From Armillaria gallica (Eukaryota > Basidiomycota > Agaricomycetes > Agaricales > Physalacriaceae), in contig JBANDB010000014.1 of the NCBI GenBank assembly GCA_037576215.1, positions 2,480,001 through 2,544,000 on the forward strand: 64,000 nucleotides of DNA, in the 5' to 3' direction. Below, in pieces: positions 26,301-36,034 of this stretch. Below the pieces are notes generated by a model. The model ran no database searches. It was not told the origin of the DNA and saw only the letters and a program-made list of their open reading frames with translations. The position numbers and the translations under genes are program-made. Every line of letters begins with the position of its first letter. Positions within the stretch are counted from its first letter, which is position 1.

Positions 26301-27528
26301 GAGCGTGAAGACATGCGCGACGCGATAGACTTCAGCGAGTTACCGTTTACCACTGATGATTCCATCCTCAGCCGAGACACATCTATATCAATGTCAGCGG
26401 CTCCCTTTCATTGCGGATATTGTTTTCATTAATATTGTGTTGATAGAAACCGCGACTCTAATCTCATCAAACATGAATGTCTCCGGTACGAAGAACTTCC
26501 TCGACCGGGGACCCTGGTTGCTATCGACGCTGAGTTCGTGTCCATGCAGCAGGTTTGCGCGACCTTTAGTCCTCTGTTGATCATGCTAAGTATGGTTATA
26601 GGAAGAGACCGAGTATCGGTCTGATGGAACGAAGAAGGTTATTCGACCTGCTAGACTCAGCCTTGCGCGGGTATCGGTATTGCGAGGTGATGGACCCAAG
26701 CAAGGCGTGCCTTTCATCGACGACCATATACACACAAGTGAGGTCATCGTTGACTATCTGACGGAATTTTCAGGCATCCGGTGTATGTTCTTTTAATCTA
26801 TTTACTCGTAGTCGTTCTGACCATCCTCGCTTCAGTCGGCGATCTCGATCTTCTACGATCACCGTACACACTCACGCCACTCAAGGTCGTGTACAAGAAA
26901 TTGCGACTTTTGGTAGATCGAGGGTGCATATTTATAGGGCATGGTTTGTCTAAGGATTTCCGTATAATCAGTACGCCGGTGCTTTTCGCTCCAGCATCCA
27001 ATCATTGACAATAATTTGTTGCCAGATATTTTCGTTCCACCTGACCAGGTGATCGACACAGTTGACCTCTACTTCCTCAAATCACGACAAAGGCGTCTGT
27101 CTCTACGCTTCCTATCGTGGTTTGTCTTGAAAGAACAGATTCAGACGGACACACACGATTCCATTGAGGATGCACGCTCCGCGTTGAATCTGTACAAGGC
27201 ATACCATCAATTCGAAGAGCAGGGTATCTTCGATCAGAAATTGGACGAACTTTACAAGGAAGGGCGACAATGCAACTTTAAGCCGCCTCCCGTGGAGACC
27301 CCTGCAGCGGCACCGTCTCGGCCTATAGCAGAACCGAATCAATTTGTCGTGGAACAAGCCAATCTATTACTGGGAGCCCAGCTTGCACAGATGTATCCTA
27401 CAGGTCACACGCCGTCGGCCGCGCGCATGCCAAGCGCGGGGGCATTTATGCAGCATCCTAATGTGACGAGGCATCGGGGGGATGAGCACAGATATAAGCA
27501 TCCAAATTATCATCGTTCTAGTCGATAA
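23313..27528 (+). CDS. PAN2: PAN2, catalytic subunit of the PAN2-PAN3 poly(A) deadenylase
   Basis: Pan2 with Pan3 trims mRNA poly(A) tails in the cytoplasm. The start at 23313 gives MASYRPITPISTTFPQPVTA followed by a WD40 propeller (VTALSFDPVSDILWAGSQSG, VVRQTQTPSLITHLEFSHS, HMVRAHPSGIQGLQTSG, FPDQLVKVYDLRTMRALPP). The inactive ubiquitin-hydrolase-like domain follows (GLETHILNSYTNPMLQAMHY, NREHCLLCELGFVVRMLED, MGIDARNVITCMNC). The C-terminal DEDDh exonuclease keeps its acidic residues: VAIDAEFVSMQQEE, FIGHGLSKDFR, and the HDSIEDARSALNLYKAY box. The tail is disordered (AAPSRPIAEPNQFVVEQANL). About fifteen short introns interrupt it and those I bridged are in frame. It converges with the PDCD5-family gene 220 bp away. 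Confidence 0.95.
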
Positions 27529-27748
27529 CGTGTTCGTCGATGGCAGATCGATGAGGGCATTGTATCTTCGGAAGCATCATGACTGTATTCTTGTATTCGA
27601 ATTGTATTTCATATGAATGCTTGTTAGAAGATTAGCGTGGTCGTCGATGGAGCGCCAGATTAGAAGCTGAGAAGACGCAAAGTATTTCGGATAAACTAGA
27701 AAGCAAGTGGATACACGAGATGAGTACGTTGTTAGATATACAAATTGT

Positions 27749-28260
27749 TTAAAAGTCGAAATCATCCTCATCGATATCCTTCCTTCGCTGATACTGGTTT
27801 CCAACATAAGTGCACAGTAGTATGAAAGCAGCACAGGGAAGACGCACCACAATCGTCGATTTCTTCGCCGTCTTGGCACCCTGAGCTTCTTCCACCTGAT
27901 TGTGCATCGGTGAGCAGAACGATGTGCTACGAACAGGATACGCACTTGGTCGAGGAGTTCGATAAGTTGATTTTCCGACACTCGTCCTCTCAACTGACCC
28001 GACTGCACCATCCTCAACAAGATGCCTTCGATTTGCTGCGATCGTTCTGGACTGACAAGCGCAATTCGGGATACTGCAGGGCGACGTTGATATGCTTTCA
28101 CAGTAACCGGGTAGAGAAACGTACATCGTTCCCGAGCTGCTGTATCCAGCACAGTGACCATCACATCCCGCCTCATCTGCTCTTCTTGAGCGCGCTTTGC
28201 TTCATCTTCTGGGGAATTTGCGCCGCCAGCTTGTTGGGGGATCTGAGTAAGGTTCTCCAT
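27749..28260 (-). CDS. PDCD5/TFAR19-family protein, N-terminus apparently short
   Basis: PDCD5 proteins are small conserved helical proteins, in animals linked to chaperonin binding and apoptosis. Exons give MENLTQIPQQAGGANSP, EEQMRRDVMVTVLDTAARER, a 50-nt intron, SRIALVSPERSQQIEGILLR, MVQSGQLRGRVSENQLIELL, a further intron, VEEAQGAKTAKKSTIV and finally YQRRKDIDEDDFDF. The last segment is the acidic PDCD5 tail. The start at 28260 is the first in-frame ATG. Upstream the same frame reads RRSRLNHLNSQA, which looks like the normal PDCD5 N-terminal helix, but a TGA about a dozen codons before that ATG blocks it. Either an exon was missed, the sequence has an error, or the N-terminus is lost. Confidence 0.85.
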
Positions 28261-28414
28261 GGCTTGGGAGTTGAGGTGATTCAAGCGAGAGCGACGTTCG
28301 GTTCAGCGGTCCGATCTGAGTCCGTTGACCGGTTTCAGCTGCACTGCTTACTCTCTGCTTTTGTGGGGTCGCTTTCCTAGGGATATCCATCCAAGATAAA
28401 GCTCTCGGAGACAT

Positions 28415-28894
28415 TTGCATTCCTCGAATCAGACACGCTGCCAGCTTTCTCCTTCACTGTGTCGACGAACCATTCCAGGCGCGTTACTACGTCTAATTCT
28501 CCGTGCCTCGTTCAACTATTGCTCGGGTCCACAAACGCCTACTCGACTGGAATGCGAATGTCTCAAATATACGCTCCTCCTACAAGAGGCTGCTCTTTAT
28601 TCATCATCGCCAGAGCCTATCGTTATTCTAGTCGTTTTGATTGTTGTACTCGCCGTTACATTCCTTTCTATCGTATCGGTCTTCCTCTTGCTCTGTCGAG
28701 AAAACCGCTACAATCTGTTCAAGAGACAACTGCGAGACTGGTGGCCTTCACAGTACGAGCTAAAAACCGTCCATGTCGATGCTTTTTTAACAACCGTCGT
28801 CTACAAGGAAATCCATCTGTTCATCCTTTCACCGCCGTCGTTGATCCTGGAAAGTGATCGTCCTTTCACGTACTGGCGAGACGAAACCGAATAA
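28415..28894 (+). CDS. Possible single-pass membrane protein exon, start unknown
   Basis: An open frame with no ATG in its first part but with a convincing hydrophobic segment (IVILVVLIVVLAVTFLSIVS) followed by charged, amphipathic sequence (CRENRYNLFKRQLRDWWPSQ). It ends with WRDETE at 28894. If real, the start lies in an upstream exon that I could not identify. A competing frame at 28459 is arginine/serine-rich and less protein-like. Family not recognised. Confidence 0.3.
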   Translation: MHSSNQTRCQLSPSLCRRTIPGALLRLILRASFNYCSGPQTPTRLECECLKYTLLLQEAALYSSSPEPIVILVVLIVVLAVTFLSIVSVFLLLCRENRYNLFKRQLRDWWPSQYELKTVHVDAFLTTVVYKEIHLFILSPPSLILESDRPFTYWRDETE

Positions 28895-29058
28895 ACACAG
28901 CTGCTTGCTTATCTTTTGTTCTCCGATAAATACCATTACGGGAACATCGTTTATGCGCAGTATCTAAGCGGATTCAGGGACGAACAGCTTCCAATATTTG
29001 CCTTTCCCATGGTTTCGGAACGTCATAGTGCCACTGTGTTCCTTTGTGGTCCAACAGC

Positions 29059-29761
29059 CACTGCTGGGGCATGTCGGTGTTTATGCCTGAAAGACGGCAG
29101 GTAAACACCGGCATGTATTTATATAGAATTTTTCGAGTGTAAACACTGTACCATAAAAACCCGGTGAAATACCATCTGGCTCCTTTCTAATCTTTGCCTC
29201 GGTGTTTCGGATGATGTTTTTGCTACGAACTATCTAAATAAGTACATGATATCATTCATGCCGTGTTTTATTGCCTGTAAATGATATTAGGTGTTTATAC
29301 CCTGTGTTTCCAATTGTGTTCTTTGTTCCCAAAACACCTGAGCAATTACATCATGTATGATGATTGGTATTTCTTTGAAGTGTTTATGCGAGGAAACACC
29401 CATAAAACAAAGGAAAGACCGGGTGTTTCCTGCCATAAACACCGCAAGAAACACCTGCCGTAACACAAAGCAGCTTTGCTCAGGTATTTTTGGAACAACA
29501 ACACGATCGGAAATACAGGGTATAAACACCTAATATCATTTACAGGCAATAAAACACGGCATGAATGATATCATGTACTTATTTAGATAGTTCGTAGCAA
29601 AAACATCATCTGAAACACCGAGGCAAAGATTAGAAAGGAGCCAGATGGTATTTCACCGGGTTTTTATGGTACGGTGTTTACACTCGAAAAATTCTATATA
29701 AATACATGCCGGTGTTTACCTGCCGTCTTTCAGGCATAAACACCGACATGCCCCAGCAGTG
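29059..29761. mobile_element. Non-autonomous CACTG-ended foldback DNA transposon (CACTA/CMC-like), 703 bp
   Basis: Two 253-bp arms (29059-29311 and 29509-29761) are inverted copies of each other with about three mismatches by eye and no indel, separated by a loop of about 197 bp. The ends read CACTGCTGGGG and CCCCAGCAGTG, and AGC flanks both sides (29056-29058 and 29762-29764), a 3-bp target duplication. CACTR termini, 3-bp duplications and many subterminal copies of a short motif (here GGTGTTT/AAACACC) are the hallmarks of the CACTA (EnSpm/CMC) superfamily. There is no transposase frame, so it needs help in trans. The near identity of the arms suggests recent insertion. Confidence 0.8.
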
Positions 29762-29764
29762 AGC

Positions 29765-30251
29765 ATGAATGTTGGTAGGACCGATTCTCGGCCTATGTGA
29801 TGACGGTCGAATCTGCGTGTCTCTTCCAATGTTGAAAGGACATGAATGGTGTGCGTGTGCTAGTTCAAAGCCCTGCCACTGACCCTTATACTCGGAGTAG
29901 CCGGCCTTATAATGACTCGTGTACCGTTATTCTGGGATGATGCTATACAAGAACACAAGGGGGGCTATTGTTCTTATCTGTGATGGTTGCTCCACCCGTG
30001 AGCTATTTCTGCGAATATACAAGGAGGAGAACAAAAGGACACGTCCCCAAGAGGAAGTAAACACAGTCACGTGGTCTCCGCAACTGAATTGATTGCGAAA
30101 CAATGGTCTCTTTCATTGTCCTCCGTGTAGCCTGCTATAAAGGTCCCCTTCGCGATGTTTTCTCATTCCCACATCTTGTTCTTCTCCTTAGACGACGACA
30201 CTCATTCCCACATTTTTTTCTCCGACTTTCACGACTTTTTTCTGCTTCAAA
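29765..30251. promoter_or_regulatory. Promoter region of the cupredoxin gene with TATA box
   Basis: A TATAAA lies at 30136-30141, 111-116 bases before the ATG at 30252. A pyrimidine-rich leader with repeated CATTCCCACA follows. The TATA box with CT-rich leader is typical of a strongly expressed fungal gene. The CACTG element sits about 490 bp upstream of the ATG. Confidence 0.5.
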
Positions 30252-31545
30252 ATGACTCAAATTTTCTCATCGGCGTTGAAAGCCATTATTCTCGCTGGGT
30301 TTTGTTCCGCTGCTGCGCGCGCAGCCGAGATTGATGTTACCGTTGGAGGGCCTGGAGTCCTCAAATTCAGTCCAGATTCGGTGGTACGTCCCTGTCGATC
30401 TTCTTGGCCCGGCCGCCGTATTCAACACTTGTATAGACCGCCAACGTCGGCGATGTCGTGCGATTCACTTTCATGCAGAAGAACCATACTGCGACACAGT
30501 CCACCCTCGCCAATCCGTGTTCCCCCATCGAAAATGGTTTTGATAGTGGATTGTGAGCAGCTCTTTTCTTTGTTGCGGCTTGCACATACTTATAGTTCGA
30601 TAGCGTGCCCGTCGCCGACACCACAACCTCTGGCTTCCCAGTCGCAGAGCTGACCATTTCCGACACAAATCCTATCTGGGTGTACTGTAGACAAGCGAAC
30701 CACTGTCAGCAGGGAATGGTCTTTGCAGTCAATCCAGGTGACAAGATGGCACAATTCCAAGCTGCGGCTACTGGAAACACGACGGCCACTGCTTCTTCCG
30801 GAAGTTCAGCGACCTCGGCAGCCTCTGGTGTTGTCACTGTCACCGCTACCGTCACTGTATCCGATGGCCAAGTGCTGACGACTACCTACGCGACTACGGC
30901 GGCTACCGCATCTTCAACATCTACTACGACGACCGATCACAAAGTTACCGTCGGTGGAACCGGTGGCCTGTTAACTTATTCGCCTGCCAACATCACGGCG
31001 AACGTCGGCGACACCGTTACCTTTGAGTTCCACCAAAAGAACCACACTGTCACGGCTTCTAGCTTCGCCTCTCCCTGCCAGGCTTTGTCTGGTGGATTCA
31101 ATTCTGGATAGTGAGTTTACTTTAGGTCTCGTGAATATGCTGGATCTGACCGATGTTTTGTAGCATGCCCGTGACTGCTGACGCCCAGACATTCCCAACT
31201 TATACAGTTCAAGTTAACGACGTAAGCTCTTGTCCGACATCTTTTGAGATACCATCCTCAATATCTTCTTTCTAGACCAAGCCCATCTGGGCGTACTGCG
31301 CTCAAACCGGCCACTGTGCACAAGGGATGGTGTTTGCCATCAACGCAGACGAGACTAGTGCCAACACCTTTGAGGCTTTCAAAGCCAAAGCCATGAGCAA
31401 CTCTACATCCACTTCGAGTTCAAGTGGCTCCGCCTCGTCGTCGACTGGTTCGGCGTCGGGTGCTAACGGAGCTGCTGGTCTCAAGATACGTGATTCTGGC
31501 GCTGTGGCCATCATTTTCGCCATCGCATTGGGTTGTCTGCTATGA
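30252..31545 (+). CDS. Extracellular serine-rich protein with two cupredoxin domains and a GPI-type C-terminus
   Basis: A cell-surface, probably copper-binding protein. A signal peptide (MTQIFSSALKAIILAGFCSA) precedes two tandem cupredoxin-like domains. Domain 1 (AEIDVTVGGPGVLKFSPDSV to MVFAVNPGD) and domain 2 (HKVTVGGTGGLLTYSPANIT to MVFAINADE) share the plan NVGDxVxFxFxQKNHT ... PIWxYC...HCxQGM. The His, Cys, His and Met expected of a type 1 copper site are visible in both (KNHTAT/YCRQANHCQQGM and KNHTVT/YCAQTGHCAQGM). A Ser/Thr linker joins them, and a Ser-rich stretch leads to a hydrophobic end (SGAVAIIFAIALGCLL) typical of GPI addition. Introns at about 30384-30437, 30556-30598, 31111-31163 and 31222-31275 are in frame. 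Family members occur in basidiomycete fruiting and stress transcriptomes. Confidence 0.88.
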
Positions 31546-31783
31546 ACGACACGGTCTTTATGATCTCTTCTTTCGCGTTTCGTCACGGTGTTGTTGTATC
31601 TTTTATATGGATTCATTGTATCGATATTCGCTCCTTTCATGGACACCTAGTTTTCCTAATACAGAGACTCAGTATTACTTTATAGTCTTCTAATTAAATA
31701 GTTTTTACACATCGGCATCTCGGCTTAGCTTTCAATCTGTGGCGCATTCGTGAGAAGGACACGTCTCCCACAGTCTTACACTC

Positions 31784-32687
31784 ATGCCAAAAGCAGCTTC
31801 CAATCCACGTTCGCACTTGAAGGATGAATATCGTTTCAATTTCGGGCGGAACAAGGGCAAGAGGTTATCAGAAGTCTCTTATAACTATATCGTCAACTTT
31901 TGTATCCAGGAGGGCGTAGACAAAACGCACCCCGACCTTCGTCGAGCGCTGCAGTCTAGTCCCGTCTATGCCCACCTTCTGCAAGAACCGCGTCCCCCGT
32001 CGCTGAAGGAACGTAGACAGCATGTTAAAGATGCTCTTCCAGGACCAATTTGGGAAGAGTTCGTGGCTGCATTGCGTCTCGCGGAGAAACGCCAGTCCAT
32101 CGTAATTTTGTCGTCAGAAGAAGAAGTTCAGATTTTGGAGAGTATTCTTACCAGCGATTTTCATGACTTGTACGCCAAGAGGCCAACGGATATGAGTCTT
32201 CTGAACAGTCCGTCGTCGGCGTCGATGACAGCGCTCAGGAACCTCTTGAATGAAGTGGAAGATGTTTCTACACTCCCGGCTCCAAAAGATGATGATGATG
32301 AAGAGGAGGAGGAGGAGGTCATGGAAGAAGAAGAGCAGGCCCATCCTTGGTGGGCAACTTACGATACCAACGAAGAAGCCTGGGAGTGGTCGAACAAACT
32401 CAGGCAGGCAATCTCGGCAGCAGCTAAAGCAGTCCAGAAGGAGCATGGAAATGTTGGACTGCGTGTTGCACAATGGGCAGTACGAGACAAAGTCGGTAAC
32501 TGCTACTTTCGGTGTCTGTACATCTACTAATATGTTTGCATAGTATGCTCAAACCGTCGTCGGTATCGCGTATGGAAGAGGGGATACGATGCAATGCGAA
32601 TGGTACGACGAATCGACAGAATGGCTTATTGATGAATGCCTGTTGGAAGGTCGTCACCTGGAGCCAGGCATGACGTTTGCTGATTAA
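31784..32687 (+). CDS. Protein with N-terminal ExoX-C-like domain and acidic central region
   Basis: The start at 31784 gives MPKAASNPRSHLKDEY, then YRFNFGRNKGKRLSEVSYNY, which resembles the FGKxKGxxLxEVPxxYLxW signature of the ExoX-like C-terminal/DUF3820-type domain. Fungal proteins with this motif are mostly uncharacterised. A strongly acidic stretch (DDDDEEEEEEVMEEEEQ) and an aromatic region (HPWWATYDTNEEAWEWSNKL) follow. The last intron is placed at gtcggt (about 32492) to gcatag (about 32543), giving YAQTVVGIAYGRGDTMQCEW and a stop at 32687. Using the nearer gtaact donor would give an arginine-rich tail ending at 32632, which looks less natural. Nucleic-acid role suspected only from the domain. 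Confidence 0.7.
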
Positions 32688-33799
32688 ATCACCTATTCAT
32701 CCAGTTCTTAGTCGATACTCAAGGACAATCAGGTTCTATGCACCGTACTCATCTTATCTCAAGGAATTCAGACCAAGACTTAAATCAAAGTGACGCATAA
32801 GCAGTGTGATTGAGGTATACACACAGTTTTTCGGAGTTATTTCAGTAGACTTGAACTAAGTATCATTTCGAAATTCCTGTACCAGTGTCGCATGGTACAC
32901 TTAGTCGAATGCCATCAAACTGGGGGGCGACTGGTTTGAGTCTAGTACCCCAGATGTTCCCCTGATGTCCAGTCTAACAACGTATGATTTTGGGGATTTA
33001 GCGAATATCTAGTCAACTTCCCGGTCCGTGATACATATGAGCACGTCCGTCGCCTTTATATGCCTTATCGACGTCTTCTAGCACAGTTCTCTATTACAAT
33101 TGGGCAATAGTAAGTACGCTAGGTGGTTGACAATGACACGCACATACAAAAATTCAGCCCTGTCGGTAGAGCCTAACCTAGATCCCTTCATGCAGGATGA
33201 GCCTGGAGTCGTTACTTACCGGTCGAGAAACGCGATTCCAGTTTGTTGTATTATAGCTAGATCAGTCCCGCCTTTAAGAGGTTGAAACTCCAGGGAAGCC
33301 GCTGGAAAGCTGCGATCCTAGCAGATAGGTCAAAAGAATGAATAGAATATCCCTTTGCGGCATCTCCGGTCGTGATTCAGAAGGAGCTTTGGGCGCTTGT
33401 ACGTTCGTCCAAATGCAAGATATCTAAATGGGCATAAACCGCGCTTAGTTCAAGTAGTGCCTTACTGTATTAATAAACTTTAACCCGAGTCCCTCACATC
33501 CCCGATCTGTCAATCCTCGACATAATAAACTAGTTTCCAATCTTCAAGCCGGTGCTCCAAAAACCACCAGCTCCTTGTGCAACCTTTTATTAGGCGCTCG
33601 AGAGGACGAACTTGACTTCTACCATATTGTTACACAGAGATCGCATCGGTCTGGAGTCGAATGCTGTGACCGGCGACACTGCCTACGTCGAGGTAAACAG
33701 GTTTTCGTTTAGCACACTCTCGACTGCATACCTTTCTGAACCTGGAAAATAGAAAATAGTATGTATCATCAATCCCTCTCGCTCCGAATACTAAGTACA
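32688..33799. other. Intergenic region with a dispersed short repeat
   Basis: About 1.1 kb without a convincing gene. Positions about 33030-33125 resemble 40895-40980 (shared CGTCCGTCGCCT, ATGCCTT, GACGTCTTC, TTGGGCAA and CTAGGTGG blocks), a diverged dispersed repeat. AT-rich spacer surrounds it. The upstream exon of the HET gene may lie at the right end. Confidence 0.4.
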
Positions 33800-33830
33800 A
33801 TGATCAGCACCATTCAAGGTCTTATACCAA

Positions 33831-35552
33831 TTGCTTGTTTCGCGGCGCAATGTCCTCTTACCTTCCTTCAAAGGCCAGTCAATCAATAAGCATACCGTAG
33901 AGGGCAAATCGATAACAGATTTCCAGGACATCTCTCTTCCCGAAGTCACCATCTCAGCTTTCACTGAGACGGGCGAAGCGGAATCGTCGGTCGTCGTTCC
34001 ATTGCAACGGGTGTACACTGGTAGAAAGCCCGTCATACCATCCCGCCTCGCTGACACTCCCTGTGCCACTCTCGGTGTTCAGGGCCTCTTGGATCGACTC
34101 AACACCACACTCGGAACATCACACACTCTGAACACTCCATCCCTCTCCTCCCTTCTCGAAGACTGCATCGCAAACAACTACGACTTTGGCATGGCATATG
34201 GCCGCCTCCGCCGGATATGGTACACCCATGACTGGAGCACTGTACAAGACGTGTTGCGCAAATGGGAAGAGAAGGACCGGGAGATCCGACGAGAAGCGTT
34301 CGCTGGTAACTGGATCGTCAATCTAAGGCTGCCGCCTCGACGGGTGTGGGATCTCTGCAGCAATCGGGTGGTGCCGTGGTGGAGTGTAGACTACTGGCCT
34401 CAGGCGATATCGCATGCATGGGTGGGTGAGAAGGATCGTGTCAATGTGCAGACACCGATCAATGGATATGAATGGCCCGTTCCCATGCCGAACGACATCA
34501 GCCTCGACCTTGTCCGTATTGAGATGCTTAATCTTGGACTGGAGCACGTGTGGTTGGACGTTCTCTGCTTGAGACAGGTGGGTGGGCCAGGGGAGGATAT
34601 GCGCAGAGAAGAGTGGAAGCTAGATGTGCCCACCATCGGGGCAGTGTACCATCAGAACCGCGTGGTGTGGTACTTGAGTGGGCTGGGTCGGCCTTTGAGT
34701 TTGAACGAGGGCGACTTGGAGAGCGATCGGTGTTGGTTTAGACGGGCTTGGACACTGCAGGAGGTTGGCAGGGAGAGGGTAATTGCCGGGGACACACCAG
34801 ACGGGCCAATGCATGCCATCCATGATGGCTGGAAGTATGAGACTGAGCTACTGGCCAAGTTTCACAAGCAACTGTGGTCTGTGGGGCACGTTTTGGAAAC
34901 TAGATTTCTGATGTTGGAGAACATGCGGAACCGGGTGTCAACCAACCCCGTCGACAAAGTCGCAGGACTAGCATTCTGTCTGTTCTCCAACACGATACCA
35001 GCGTACTACGAGAACGAGTCTGTTGAGGATGCATGGTCAGCACTTGTGAATTCGATGAATGCATGGGGTCGGGGAGAGTTGTTCTCTTTGTATCCTGAAC
35101 CGGGAAATGCAGGAACAAAATGGAGACCATCGTGGGACCAGCTTACGCTGAAGCCTTTGCCCACGGCTGAGTCTCCCTCCAACATTAGCATTGACCGGGT
35201 CGGGACGGATGAAGATTGGTGTAATGCATATTGCATTGAAAATGGACTGGTACGGGGATTGGCCGTTGTGGACTCGGAAGGGAATGCTCGACGTGGACAG
35301 TTGATTGTTCAAGGCGCGGATGTGACAGAACATGCATTCAGCATTACGGCCACTCACGAATACCCCATACCTGAAAACACGTACACACTGATTCGTGTTA
35401 CATGGTCGTTCCAATATTGGGTTGTCGGGAAAAGACTGTCAGGGAGGAGGTTTGAAAAAGTGTCGACACTGGAAATTCCCGATATAGAAGATCGGAACCA
35501 GTTAAGGGATCTGTTCGTTACTGAAGAGTGTCGGAATATTATTCTTGTTTGA
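33831..35552 (+). CDS. Agaricomycete-type HET-domain (heterokaryon-incompatibility-like) protein, start codon not found
   Basis: HET domains in fungi are linked to nonself recognition and regulated cell death. The long uninterrupted frame reads LLDRLNTTLGTSHTLNTPSL, then the HET core: QAISHAWVGEKDRVNVQTP, LGLEHVWLDVLCLRQVGG, RREEWKLDVPTIGAVYHQNR, VVWYLSGLGRPLSL and CWFRRAWTLQEVGRE, followed by KVAGLAFCLFSNTIPAYYE. This is the agaricomycete HET subfamily. Position 33831 is only where the frame opens with a TTG; there is no ATG until about 34190. A CAG acceptor at about 33807 would join an upstream exon in frame (PFKVLYQLLVSRRN). I could not identify that exon, so the gene is either 5'-incomplete here or has a small missed first exon. 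Confidence 0.8.
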   Translation: MLVSRRNVLLPSFKGQSINKHTVEGKSITDFQDISLPEVTISAFTETGEAESSVVVPLQRVYTGRKPVIPSRLADTPCATLGVQGLLDRLNTTLGTSHTLNTPSLSSLLEDCIANNYDFGMAYGRLRRIWYTHDWSTVQDVLRKWEEKDREIRREAFAGNWIVNLRLPPRRVWDLCSNRVVPWWSVDYWPQAISHAWVGEKDRVNVQTPINGYEWPVPMPNDISLDLVRIEMLNLGLEHVWLDVLCLRQVGGPGEDMRREEWKLDVPTIGAVYHQNRVVWYLSGLGRPLSLNEGDLESDRCWFRRAWTLQEVGRERVIAGDTPDGPMHAIHDGWKYETELLAKFHKQLWSVGHVLETRFLMLENMRNRVSTNPVDKVAGLAFCLFSNTIPAYYENESVEDAWSALVNSMNAWGRGELFSLYPEPGNAGTKWRPSWDQLTLKPLPTAESPSNISIDRVGTDEDWCNAYCIENGLVRGLAVVDSEGNARRGQLIVQGADVTEHAFSITATHEYPIPENTYTLIRVTWSFQYWVVGKRLSGRRFEKVSTLEIPDIEDRNQLRDLFVTEECRNIILV

Positions 35553-36034
35553 GTACACGTTGTACAGCTCTTCTCAAATCGAGTGGTTGTCGTGCCTACC
35601 TAAGCGGGAAGACTCTCCGTGATCCTTCGTCCTGCATATGGTCAAGATGAACCAGCATGTCTGCGACCTCGATGTTGAGAAACCTGTCTGGTTCTTCACC
35701 AGCAGTGCCGTGGATAAGCAGATCGTTGACGGTGGCGATGACAGACTTTGTGGGTGCATGTTCGACGGTGACCAGTGTGTTGGCTTTCGACATCGCCATC
35801 GAAACAATCGATATCAACACTGTACATCACAGTACAAACTTGGCGAGCGAACTTGATGATACTAGTTTTACCAGGTCAGCTGGACTACGTTGGGGGAGAG
35901 AGACCATTGCCGATATATTGTCCGTGCCAGTTGGTATAATGATAATTCCTTTGTAGTAGATTGAGTAGGTGATAGCAACTGTCCTGAAGCGCAAGCGAGC
36001 TATACAGAATGCATGTAGACCGAGGCATACTACC
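35553..36034. other. Convergent 3' region with a small minus-strand candidate frame
   Basis: A minus-strand frame (35596-35820) includes MSKANTLVTVEHAPTKSVIA and ends EGSRRVFPLR. It has protein-like composition but no recognised family and no clear upstream exon. It could be a small gene or a remnant. Otherwise the stretch holds the 3' UTRs of the two neighbouring genes. Confidence 0.3.

Noticed and set aside
33160..33290. Possible tRNA (GTCGAGAAACGCGATTCC resembles a B box)
   Set aside because: No matching acceptor stem, A box or CCA-side pairing could be drawn.
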